This document shows positions 35,848 to 46,187 of a stretch of 64,000 bases of DNA, piece by piece. The translations under genes were made by a program, and so were the position numbers. Under the pieces are notes generated by a model. It ran no database searches. It saw only the letters and a program-made list of their open reading frames with translations, and was not told the DNA's origin. How positions within the stretch are numbered: the stretch's first letter is position 1; each line of letters opens with the position of its first letter. Source of the stretch: Adiantum capillus-veneris (Eukaryota; Streptophyta; Polypodiopsida; Polypodiales; Pteridaceae); contig CM043968.1 of assembly GCA_014529385.2 (NCBI GenBank), positions 127,431,018 through 127,495,017 of the forward strand, written 5' to 3'.

Positions 35848-36053
35848 CCCATCGGGCTCTTTTATTTTCTCGGCGGGCCCGCCAGCCATTTGCGAATACC
35901 CGGCGATTTCCTCAGGGAAAAATGAAAAGTCTGATGGGCTAACCGGCTCTATGGGTTTTTGCAGGTCATAATCAAAGTCACATTAACAATTAACATGATC
36001 ATGTGATTTTCTTGTGTAATTACTAGAGTTATTAACGTAATCACATGATCATG
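35848..36053. repeat. Two inverted repeats
   Basis: Arms CCCATCGGGCTCTTTTATTT (35848-) and its imperfect inverse ending at 35938 surround the perfect palindrome GGCGGGCCCGCC. A second pair, CATGATCATGTGATT (35994-36008) and AATCACATGATCATG (36039-36053), is perfect over 15 bp with a 30-bp gap. No coding sequence. Confidence 0.75.
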
Positions 36054-36538
36054 ATTACGTCAATGAAATCCCTGGTCAACAGGCATCTTCAGTAGCTCCT
36101 TCATGTGCAAAATCAAAGTTATCAATAATCATTCTACTCTCTTTATTATTGTCAACCATGCTAATTAAACTTATGTAAGTAGTACTTTGTGCTTTGGTAC
36201 CCTAAAAAACGTTGTTGCTACCCTTGTCAACTCTTGAAAATCGGCTCTCAAGAAACCACACTCTTGGTTTAGAGATTGTTGATTGCAAAGAGTAGTGGAG
36301 AGGTTCCAACAGTGCCCGATGGATTATGGTTCCTGCTGAGTTTGATATTAGCTCCCAAAGGCAAGTCCCGAAAGACTCCATTATTAAGTGTATAGTTCTC
36401 AATGGTATACCTCAAACTAAGTTCTTCCCATCAAGAAAATAGATCCCTGTCCCACTTACCCTCTTGCAATTAACAAGCCCAACCTTTTGTGGGCAACTTA
36501 AGGGCATCTCTTCTTAAGCAAGAAAAGAAAAACCAATA
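36054..36538. other. No gene seen
   Basis: Left of a decayed primer site, so once internal to a minus-strand element. One open stretch (36202-36402, minus) has no recognisable motif. Confidence 0.4.
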
Positions 36539-37268
36539 GCTCTAATATCAATGTAATAATATTGGTATTGTAACATGAAAAGTAGCGGAATTAAAATAAC
36601 TATAGTGATCATTTTTAAGAGAATTCTTCAAGAGCATAAAGAGAAGACTTGATGATAGATAACAACATCTTCATTATACCTAATTAGCTTGGCATGAACA
36701 ATACTTTGCAAGAGATAGAATTAGAGAAGTTGATAGAATTTGAGGACCGAATTTTCTTGGAGTTGGTCCCCCCTCTTGTATTATAGATTCTCCCATAATG
36801 AGAGACTTGGTACAATACAAGCTTTGTGTTCCTTAAGACCTAATCAATGCAATGAAGAAGAAAAGCTTCATGCATCAAAATTATGCCCTTAATCAACTTA
36901 ATGAAATCATTAACATGTCCCCAGTCTGAGTCCCAAGACCTCAAACATGTTCAAAGGTAGAGAGAGCTAGCAGGGAATGAGGGTAGGGAAGAGAAATAAG
37001 AAGTAACATACGAGAAGGAAGTACCTTCCTCACCATAGATTACTCTTGTAGCTTAGCTTAGCATACTAATATAGATGGTAGAGAAGATGAGAATGCCATT
37101 GAAGCTTGGCTCTTGGTTGGATTTACCTTCCATAGCCAAGAGTGGTGTAGGCTCTCAACTTCTCAAGCTTGGAGAAGGAGATGGAGTTCTTTGCTTCACA
37201 CCATCAAAGTGTGTGAGAGAGAATGAGAATAAGGATGCCCAAATCAGCCCCCCTCTCATGCTTGGTTG

Positions 37269-37324
<56 letters not shown>

Positions 37325-37939
37325 GTATTATTTAATTATATCGTTTGGACAAGTGTCCTTTTTTTCCTCTTTGAGAGAAAGAGATTATTTATTTATTTAA
37401 ATGCATCTAAATTCTCATTAAACCCCTTTAAAGCCTATCTATTCAAGCACATCATGCGGGAAAAATGGGGAGGATCTTGACATGTGTCTTTTATGCTTCT
37501 AAAGAGATCATGTTTGAATTGAACACTTCAAGCACCTTAGTCATTCAAGCATGACAATCTTTAATGCCTCTTGAGAGATCATGTTTTAATTGAACGCTTT
37601 AAGCACCTTAATCATTTAAGCATGACAAGCACCTCAAGCGTGGGCAAGGTTCCCACAAACACCTTAAGAACCTTAGTCAGCAGGCACGACAAGCATCTCA
37701 AGCTTGGGTAGGGTTCCCACCTCAAGGTTAATCCCAGATTGCTTAAGGTCCTAGGTCTAAGGACTTTTAGCACTAACTTTTGGAGGTCTTTAATGAAGCT
37801 AATCCTAAGGTCTTCTAAGCTCCATTATATGCACATGTCTATATTCTACCTCTTGTTCCCATTCATCTCCCCCATATTAAATGATCATTTCAATATGAAA
37901 AATTCTTTTTGGAATAGGCAGATATTATGTTTTATGACA
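36539..37939 (-). repeat. Decayed 5' LTR and primer site, C/D family
   Basis: The LTR runs from TGTAATAATATTGG (36552) to TTTTATGACA (37939). It shares the order and many phrases of the C and D LTRs, such as GAGGACCG, GTTCCTTMA, CAAGACCTCA and CATATTAAATGATCA. GCTCTAATATCA at 36539-36550 is a degraded GCTCTGATACCA, placing this as a 5' LTR. It interrupts element E's gag at 37940. It contains a (CT)n tract at 37269-37321 and short ~70-bp repeats (CACCTTAGTCATTCAAGCAT) at 37530-37700. Confidence 0.75.
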
Positions 37940-38880
37940 CTCGGATAGAGCTTGACATATCTCTTGAGCCGTAATGTAGCTTTGTGTAGTACTAGTTCAC
38001 CCTCATCTTGCTTGAATCTATGGATTTGTGAGACGGTATTGTGAGCTATGCCTTTTTGCAAGAATTCTTTGATGAATTTTTCAAACAGCTCATCTAGAGT
38101 CTCAAAATCCAATCTTTTTTTATTCGAACCATGTTGCCACATCATCTTCCACAGTTAGTCCAAATCTTGCAACTTGTGTCGCAAAATCCAAAACTTTCTC
38201 TGCTTTGATTACTCTTTTGAAAGCGGCTACATGAGTATTTCCTGTTTACCCATTTCTGGACTTGGGATGGTCTAACTCACCGATTGTGTACAAGTCTAAC
38301 CATAGACTCTCCCAATCCTTCTCTCGCTTATGGCCTTCTACTATGGCTAGGTTCGTCTTTGAAGGTATTAGTTGTTTTCTTGGAGATTGGGTCCTGAGAA
38401 GGCATGTCTTTCATCTCTTTGATCACTTCATCTCTTGTTATCGCTTTTTAGAATTCTTGTAGGAATCCTCGAGTTTGGTGGAGATATTTGTGGTCTCATT
38501 GACCAAATATCCACCCATTTTTAATGCAGTCCATGGATTGGTGCTTTTCACAACTCTGTATTCTCATCCATACTTGTCAACAACTATCGATTTCCATTGA
38601 CGGTCGACTTCATATGTATAGACATATAAGAGCTTGTAATCTTTAAGCTCCTCTAATATAGCTATGAGCACCTATACAAGTTGACCTCGCTTCTGTCAAT
38701 GTATCTATACAGTCCTTCCCTCTCATAATCTATTATCCGAAAACTCTCAATAAGATTGGTCTTTATCAATTGAAAGTTTGGAAGATCCATTATGGGTAGA
38801 TGCTCTTCTACCTCTGGGATCTCGAAGCTTGTGTAAGCTTAGTTTGAATATAAAGAGGACATGATCTTTGGGTTTAACAA
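37940..38880 (-). pseudogene. gag: Gypsy Gag (element E), 5' part
   Basis: Reading leftward: MSSLYSN near 38862, DLPNFQLIKTNLIESF, NPWTALKMGGYLVNETTN (about 38530), then the capsid-like KAEKVLDFATQVARFGLTVE, MMWQHGS (about 38140), LDELFEKFIKEFLQKG and LRLKRYVKLYP. The last part is cut by the LTR at 37939. Many stops and frameshifts. Gag forms the particle shell. It follows the palindrome array and primer site of the same element, which fixes strand and order. Confidence 0.55.
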
Positions 38881-39246
38881 CTCTATCTTGATGTAAGAAG
38901 GCTTAATCCAAAGTGTTCAAGTGCTTTGGTTAGGGAAAAGTCAAAACTATGTCCAAAATCGTGACTATTTTCTCACAACTCTGTCAAATTGTCAGTTTTA
39001 GACATCCCTAACTTCCAGATGAATTTTGAGGCCTTAAACAACTTTTTTGGGACGCTGACAAACAATGAATGACTTGAAGGGTCTTTGATTGTTGTTCAAG
39101 GGTCACATTGAATCTTGTAGAGCTACTCTGGAACTTTGTTTTGATAAAAATAAATTTTGAATCTGGAACTTTGTTTTGATCAAATTTTTTTTTGAATCTG
39201 ATATCGGAAGCTCAAGTTATGCCCAAAGCAGTCAATCTGTGCCTGG

Positions 39247-41076
39247 AGACTTCATACATGTATGATGTCTCATGACTCAGGATTGTTTCAAACTTCAACT
39301 GCAGACTCAACTTGATGTACTCTAACCACTCCAAGTCCTAGTTTGTGATTTTGACACTTTTAGACAGGTCTATCATTCCTTTTTTTGACTGGTTTTCCTC
39401 TGCAAATTCCCTGGGAGGTTAACTAAGCCAAACGTGATCCAAATTGAATGAAACTTGGTCCCTAGGGTTATTTTATGCTGGCAAACACTTTTGTGATCTC
39501 AAATGTAGCTTTTGACCTCTAATTCGGCACTTGAGACATCATACAAATATGATGTCTTTTGTGGAAGAATGAAGTGACTTTTATCCCAATGACTCTTTAT
39601 CACTCAAGCAACTTTCAGCAACTTTGAGAATTCAATTACAACATTTTTTGTGCAAGTTATGGTCACTACAAGCAGAATCTTGCCCATTTTCTGTCTTTTG
39701 GCACTTTTTATCCAAAATGTGCTCCAAATGCAATGAAATTTTGGCTAGGGACTTCTTTTATGCTCTAGGACACTTGGGTATACTCAAATGTCTGATTTGA
39801 CCCAGATCTGGCCTCTAAGACATCATATGTGCATGATGTTTTTTAGCTCAGAATTCAATTAACAAGAATATGTGATCACAACAAATTTTGGATGTCAAAA
39901 TTACTCAAAATCACCACTTTTTTACTTTTATCTTCTTGTATCTACAAAATTATCTTTAGATGCAAAAGTATGTGTACAAATGAGATGAAAATTTTCAAGA
40001 AAGTTTAACTCATCATTCCCCAACCCCCTGTGTGGTTCAAAGTGCAATTGGACTGTCAGATCTGGCCTTTAGACATCATACGTGTATGATGTCTATGTAC
40101 TCAAAATTGGCCCAAATTTGGTCTGTAAGCTTGTCTTGTGGTGCTTAACACCTTGGTATGATTAGATTTCAACTTTGGTCCCTAAAGGTTCCCTTTAGAC
40201 ATCATACACGTATGATGTCTAACTATTCAATTTGAAGTAAAATTCACTCCAAGGGTTCCTCACTAACTAGTAGCTCAAAGTAAATTTTAGAATTGAACTT
40301 CAACACTTTTTGTGCAAGTTATGGTAAATTTAAGCAATCACTTTGCCTAGATTTGTTTGTTCTCTTTGCAAGCCAAAAATGCTTCAAATTTGATGACATT
40401 TGGCCTATATGCTTCCTAAATGTTGTAGATCACAAGGGTGCACTCAGATGTAGCTTTTGTCCCTAGATCTGGCCTCTAAGACATCATAAATGTATGATGT
40501 CTAGGTGGTTAGAATTCAATTTTTTTCTACCAGAGGTGCCCATTGGTATGTACAACAAGAATATGTGCTCACATCAAATTTTGGGTGTCAAAATTGGACA
40601 AAATCACCACTATCGGACAAGAAAATCCCCGAAAGAGTAAAGTTCCCTCAAAACTTAATCTATAAGCCCAAATAAAATGAGATTTGGTATATGTTCTCAA
40701 CAAAACATGTAAAAGATGGTTATGATGTCAAAAGTTCAAATTTGCTGCCAGAATCATCCTTCAAACATCATACGCGTATGATGTTTGCTGATGAATTTTT
40801 GGATAGAATTCATTCACAAGCATCCCCAAGTCTCTAGCTCTAGCTTTCAAGCACTTCTACCAATTTTCGTGCAAAAATGTGCTCAGAATCACAAATTTCT
40901 CTTTTTTCCATTCCCAACACTCCTTCTTTTGTCTTTTGGGTGTCAAGAGCTGGTCAAATCTCTGGTCTCAATGTGTATTTACGGTAAAACCCCCGTTTTG
41001 AACACTCTGGTGTAGTCAGATTTTTTTAGATTTGGTCTCCAAATGCCTCTTGAGACATCATACACGTATGATGTCC
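39247..41076 (-). repeat. Array of ~280-bp repeats with 24-bp palindromes (element E leader)
   Basis: Palindromes start at 39247, 39535, 39818, 40071, 40197, 40479, 40763 and 41053; most steps are 253-290 bp and one is 126. The copy at 40763 is a perfect 24-bp palindrome with a CGCG centre, and its outer bases changed on both sides (AAAC and GTTT instead of AGAC and GTCT). Recurrent unit phrases are CAAATNNAATGAAATTTGG and GTGCAAGTTATGGT. The array lies between primer site and gag. Confidence 0.9.
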
Positions 41077-41601
41077 AAGATTTCAGAATTTCAATTTTTT
41101 CACACAGAACCCTTGCACATGCTCTCTTATATGCACATCACCAATCAATCATGCAAAAATATCAAAGAAATATTTTCATTGCATTTTTTTCTCAAAATCA
41201 AATTTTCAAAGATCCTTAATGCAAACAATCACTTCAACAAATAAATCAGTGATGATGAATAGCTGTAGATCAAAATCAGATCACTTACCTAAAGCTACTC
41301 CTACGCATCATATGGAGTTTTGCATTTATGAGTATAAAAATGCTTCAATGCCACACACGGACTAGCAAATGCTTTTATTATCTCACAAATCACTCAACCA
41401 CCAACAACTACCCTGATCTACAAATCCTAACTAAATCTACCTAGTCGCAGATTCTCGGCAAGACACACGCTTCCTAGCTATCCACTTGATCTTGGAATAA
41501 CCTCTTCCAGATCCACTTAAGAAAAATGCTTTATTTAGCCAAAATTAAAGCAAGAAACCATCACATGAGTGTTGGTAGGATTACCTACTCAAGTCCTTGT
41601 G

Positions 41602-41619
41602 TCCCTGACACTGGTGCCA
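41602..41619 (-). promoter_or_regulatory. Gypsy primer-binding site (element E)
   Basis: TGGCACCAGTGTCAGGGA in element orientation, one base from the LTR end at 41621. Same position and similar sequence as in element A. Confidence 0.55.
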
Positions 41620-41620
41620 A

Positions 41621-41819
41621 TGTTGAGAGAACAAATCACAGCACCTATAAAGTGCATGCAACACAACCTAGATCAACATAATGTCAATCGAGGGTATAGA
41701 TGGCATGATAGGTGCACCGAGGCAATCTATTTAGTCTGTCAAGCTCAGACCATCCCACGCATACAACACTCAACAAAGGTGGATAGAGAGTTTACAAGAA
41801 CATGATTTTGAAATGAATT
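41621..41819 (-). repeat. Truncated 5' LTR of element E
   Basis: Starts TGTTGAGAGAAC next to the primer site and runs about 200 bp before unrelated chromovirus sequence begins. Confidence 0.45.
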
Positions 41820-42530
41820 ATAGACTATAGGTAAGGACAATGTGGCTGTTGTTACCCTTAGTAGGAACACATCCCTTGGCACCATCTCCATGGTTAATAA
41901 TCCAAATTTGGATAAGGTTAAGAAATTTTCCATAGAGGATATTATTTATCTTCAACTCTTGCAAATCCTTGGCTAGGAGGAGCCACCAGCAAGGGAGAAA
42001 GCCATGATCAAAGACTATTCTCTTGAAGATGAGCATCTACTATGCATCCTTAGTAATTCAACTTTGTAGGAGTCAATTCTATATGAAGTACACAACACTT
42101 TAGCATCACAATACCCTAGTAATGCAAAGACTATTAATTCTATGAAGCGGAGCTCTTTTTGGCCAAGAATGTAAGGAGATATGCTTTGCTACATGGAGCA
42201 ATGCCTTTTGTGTGCCAAAGGACTAAGGAGGAGTGAGTAATGATACCAAGGAAACTTCACCCATTGGTTATTTCTCAAATGACGTGGAAATTCATCAGTA
42301 TGGAAATGTAGCATAGGCCTTCCCACCGTACAAGGAAGCTATGACTCTATCATGGTAGTTATAGATATGCTCACCAAAGTATCCCACTTGATGCCTATAA
42401 AAACAAATTATACAACATTATATATGTCACCTTCTTGTTACAAAAATATTTTAAATTCACGGGTTACCCAAAAGAACAATCAACAATAGGGATGTGAAGT
42501 TCACTTCCAAGTTTTGACTGGCCTTCTTTG
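41820..42530 (+). pseudogene. Gypsy RNase H end and integrase fragment
   Basis: A plus-strand fragment with many stops. It starts with the RNase H tail KDNVAVVTLSRNTSLG (about 41835) and passes an H2C2-like module (YEVHNTLASQYPSNAKTIN, SSFWPRM, CYMEQCLLC). It reaches the core with ICSPKYPT and the last recognisable NRDVKFTSKF (about 42490-42515). That order and wording fit a chromovirus-type integrase. It abuts element B's integrase tail to tail near 42530, so both are truncated at the junction. Confidence 0.6.
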
Positions 42531-43123
42531 AAACCTAAGAATACAATCATGTCCCCTTTCTTGAAGATTTTTGTTATTAGATAGGAATCAAAAAACTGTT
42601 TTTGTTTCCGCTTTTGTGCATAGATGTGAGCTACAGCAGTTAGTCTTTGCTCATCTAGCTTTTCTAAATATTCAAGTCTAGTCCACTCACGATCCTTATC
42701 TACCCTTAGTGTCGACAATAGAAATTCTATTGGCAGTATGGCATCAAGACCATAAACAAGGTTAAAGGGTGTAGCATTTAAAGCTGTTTTGAGTGAAACT
42801 CGATAAGCCCATAGAGCTGCATGGAGATTCATTTCCCAGTTTGTCCTTCCTGAACTAACCACTTTAGTCAGGACCGAGCTAAGAATTTTGTTCATATGCT
42901 CAGCTTGTCCGTTTGCTTGTGGGTGATAGGGAGCTGATTTGTTATGGGTGACCATAACCTCATTAAGCAAATACTCGATTACATCATTGAGGAAATGAGT
43001 TCCCATATCATTGACTATTTCTATAGGTAGTCCATATCTTGTGAATACATACTCATATAAGAATGAGGCAGTGGTTCTGGCATCTTTCTTTTGAGTTGCT
43101 TTAGCCTCGGCCCACTTGGTCAA
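42531..43123 (-). pseudogene. Ty3-gypsy integrase core (element B)
   Basis: Continuation of the integrase. Starts MTKWAEAKATQKKDARTTAS and includes YGLPIEIVNDMGTHF (second catalytic Asp, DMGTHF form), YHPQANGQAEHMNK (Glu present) and WEMNLHAALWAYRV. The first Asp region, WGIDFVGPIQPP, lies in the preceding frame near 43190. One frameshift near 43120 separates them. The C-terminus is lost at the junction near 42530 (KIFKKGDMIVFLGFK). Best-preserved integrase of the A/B family in the window. Confidence 0.88.
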
Positions 43124-43458
43124 ATAGTCCGTAATACAATGATATATTGAGCATGGGTTCTATAAACAGGTGGCTGTATCGGCCCAACAAAATCTATACC
43201 CCATTTCACGAAAGCTCTAGCCCCCATCATTGTTCTTAAGGGCATGCTATCTACACGTGTTGGCATTTTTTCTTGTTGACAAGCATCACACCTTCGAACA
43301 TATTCTTTTTCATCTGCAAAAAGTGTTGGCCACCATATGCCTGCCACCATCAAGATTGCTCTTGCGATGGTCTCACTAGAAAAGTGACCTCCAGCTAATC
43401 CAACATGTGCTTGTTCTATAATTGAAATATACTCGTCTTCATTTGCACAAAGAATCAA
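43120..43458 (-). pseudogene. Integrase zinc-binding module 2 (element B)
   Basis: An intact H2C2 module: AHVGLAGGHF gives both His (HX6H), then GIWWPTLFADEKEYV and CDACQ give both Cys (about 43279-43407). It leads directly into WGIDFVGPI, the start of the integrase core. This is the position of the single module in ordinary gypsy integrases. Confidence 0.88.
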
Positions 43459-43461
43459 ATG

Positions 43462-43886
43462 TTAATCTTTACCTCTCCGATACAATTGGTTCCCAATAAG
43501 AGCATAGTTTCTTGCTTCAATTTCAATTTCTCCTTGACGGTGTTTATTCATATCCTCAGAAAATGTTTGGCTTGATAAGTAAGTAACCAGATAGTTACTC
43601 CACTTAGGAACATGCAACATTGGAACAATGTTACATGAGGTATGGGTGTTTGTTTTTGACATTGAGGACAATCCTTTACAAAAGATCGAAAATCACTTCT
43701 CATAGTCGGCCAAAATACTCCAAGTCTCAAGATTCTTTGCATAATTTGGTCTTCCGCAAAGTGAAGTCCTACTATGGTAATATGTGCTTGACTTAGGTAC
43801 TGGTTTTTCTCCTCAGGATTAATGCATAAGAGCAATATTTCATCTTGATTTCTTTTGTATAGCCTACCAGCTAGTAATTGATACAT
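43462..43886 (-). pseudogene. Integrase zinc-binding module 1 (element B)
   Basis: A second complete H2C2 module upstream of the first. GRLYKRNQDEILLLCINPEE leads in, then AHITIVGLHF (HX6H), GVFWPTMRSDFRSFV and CPQCQ (about 43659-43784). After a frameshift, the linker WSNYLVTYLSSQTFSED and NYALIGNQLYRRGKD leads to module 2. Each module carries its own LYxR lead-in, so the whole unit of about 125 codons looks duplicated. Element A has the same arrangement. Confidence 0.85.
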
Positions 43887-43892
43887 AGCGGA

Positions 43893-44663
43893 TTACTCGA
43901 TTAATCCGATTGTAATAGGACGTGGTATTTGTGAATCCACTTGAGCTATTGTCATCAATGATACCATGTTTTCCGACCATCGAGGTATCATTTCCATGGA
44001 GAACAAGTAGGAATCTGGTAGATCATCGTCTACCCCTTTAGGTGATTCTCCTGAAACAATCCTTGACAAATGATCTGATCTTTGATGTATAGTGCCCTTT
44101 TTTACAACCACAGTGAAATCAAATTCCAGAAGAATGATGAACCATCTCACTATTCTTCCTGTGCTGCATGGCTTGTTAACCAAATACAACAAAGCTTGGT
44201 GGTCTACAAAGAACACAAACTTGTTGGCTGTTAGGTAATGTCTATACTTTTTAATGGCATAGATCATTCCTAATCCTTCCCTTTCAGTGGTAGTGTAATT
44301 CTTTTCCGCCATGTTCAACTGTCAACTAGCATAAGAAATAGGAAAGTCAATTCTCCCGTCTCCTGGTTGAGCTAGTATACAATTGATGGAAAAATTAGAA
44401 GCATCTACATGTATGTAGAATATCTTATGCCAATCTGGCGCTCTCAATATTGGAGCTGAGGTGAGAGCTTGCTTAAGCTTCGTGAAGGATTCTTCACATG
44501 CCTCGGTCCATTCGAAGTGTGTAATCAAGCTATACATGGGTTTAGCAATTATAACGTACATGTAGATGGACCGTCTGTAATATTCACAATGTCCCATGAA
44601 GTCTTGAACCCCCTTGGCTGTTGTTGGTCTAGGCAAATCAACAATGACATGAATTTTTTTCAA
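43893..44663 (-). pseudogene. Gypsy RNase H (element B)
   Basis: Two open parts split by one stop near 44320. The connection domain has VQDFMGHCEYYRRSIY, FEWTEACEESFTKLKQAL and IFYIHVDASNFSINCILAQ (first Asp of RNase H). Then come AEKNYTTTEREGLGMIYAIK (Glu), FVFFVDHQALLYLVNKP (Asp) and GRIVRWFIILLEFDFTVVV, ending HQRSDHLSRI. RNase H degrades the RNA template. This is the standard single RNase H of gypsy elements; no second archaeal-type domain seen. Confidence 0.88.
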
Positions 44664-45489
44664 TATCAGTAGCTATGCCATTTTTAGACACTATATGTCC
44701 AAGAATTTTTTCTTGTCTACCCATGAATGTGCACTTTTTAGTATTTAAGCAAATTTTATAAAGTCTATATTTTTTGAATACCTATTTGAGGTGCTCAAAA
44801 TGATCATCCCGGATTGATGAATGTACGCATATATCAGCCATATATACTTCTAATAATTTCCTAAGATATTCCTTAAAAGCATGGCTCATCAACCTTTGAA
44901 ATGTGGCTGGAGCATTAGTTAACCCAAACGGCATAACCCGATAGGAAAAAATACCTCATTCTGTTACAAAAGCAGTTTTATGCTGATCTTTTAAGTTAAG
45001 CAAAAGTTGATTGTATCCAGAAAAGCCATCTAAGAAGCTGTAAGCTTCTTTTTTTGCAACTCGTTCTAAAACATGCTCAGTGATTGGAAGAGGAAAGTTG
45101 TCTCTAATGGTAGCTGCATTCACTTTTTTGAAATTGACACACACTCGTAGTTTTCCATTCTTCTTGGGTACTACCACAATTGGAGACACCTAATCTGTGC
45201 GTTCAATTTTGTAAATGAATTCGGCTTCCTTTAGTTTCTCAATCTCCTCCTTGATTTTCTTGGAAAATGTTTCATTATATGTGTATGGCCTTTGTCTACT
45301 TGGTTTCGCATCATCTCTCATGGGTATGGTATGTTGACAAATTTTTGGATTAACACCCTTGAGATCCTTGTAAGACCAAGCAAAGACATCTCGGTATACT
45401 TTTAGCAAGCTTAGCAAAATCTCTTCTTCTTCCTCTGTTAGGTCGTTTGCAATGTAAGAAGGCCTAGGTTTGTCCCCTAGTTCAGCCAA
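44664..45489 (-). pseudogene. Gypsy reverse transcriptase (element B)
   Basis: Starts after PSYIANDLTEEEEEILLSLL and VYRDVFAWSYKDLKGVNP. Core motifs are SPIVVVPKKNGKLRVCVNFK, FPLPITEHVLERV, YSFLDGFSGYNQL (catalytic Asp), VMPFGLTNAPATFQRLM and VYMADICVHS. In the last, YxDD has become YMAD, losing one catalytic Asp (about 44833-44845). Stops occur near 44955 and 45188. RT copies element RNA into cDNA; this copy cannot. Confidence 0.9.
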
Positions 45490-46187
45490 GTCTATCTTTT
45501 TTATGTTCTTGGGCCCTTCATAGGACTTGCCTTGTTTCCGTAATATCCTAACAGGTTGTTCGACTATGATTTTTCAATCTTGGAGAGTATACTTTTTGTA
45601 ATGGGATGGAACACTCATTACATCCTTACCATCCTCTTCCATGGTTTCCATTTCGGTCATATATATCTCCTTTAAAGATTTTTTCAACTTCTGATATTTT
45701 TTTTTCGCCTCAACTCGTGTCATGATTGGCTCCTTATCCTGTTTGTTTGCTTGAGTATCCTTCCTTGTTTTTTTCGATGTTTTAGACATTTTTGGATTTT
45801 TGTTTGAAGGATATCTACCAGTGATTTTATCATTGACACAATCATGTGTCTCTATCTGCATCAAGAATTGTGTTCTACTGGGGACTGATGGTATAGGTTG
45901 CGTTTTCACATTTCTGGTGTCTCTTTTTCATCTATACCATTTTTGTCTTCTTGATTTCTAGTTAGGAAAGTCAAAAAACTTTTCCTCCCCTCCTTTCAAG
46001 AGTAGCTTAGCTCTCATATGTTCTTTTTCTGACCGCGAATCTTCTGAGGTAGCTGAGTGTTCATCTAACTCATCTGTTGGATCGTAATAGAGGTCTGAAA
46101 AGACTTGTTGAGCTTTCATCAAGTCCTTGGGTTCCTCAATTTCATCTTCAATGTTGAGGGTTGAAATCATTTGGATGGGAATTATGT
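45490..46187 (-). pseudogene. Protease-RT linker (element B)
   Basis: Charged linker with no known domain. 45958-46170 is acidic (EIEEPKDLMKAQQVFSDLYY) and 45574-45909 is Lys-rich with a helical stretch (RVEAKKKYQKLKKSLKEIYM). It equals the linker in element A at 12.2-12.6 kb in place and character. Element C is inserted at its upstream end with the TATGT duplication; removing C rejoins the frame (GYDIIPIQMIST). Confidence 0.7.
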
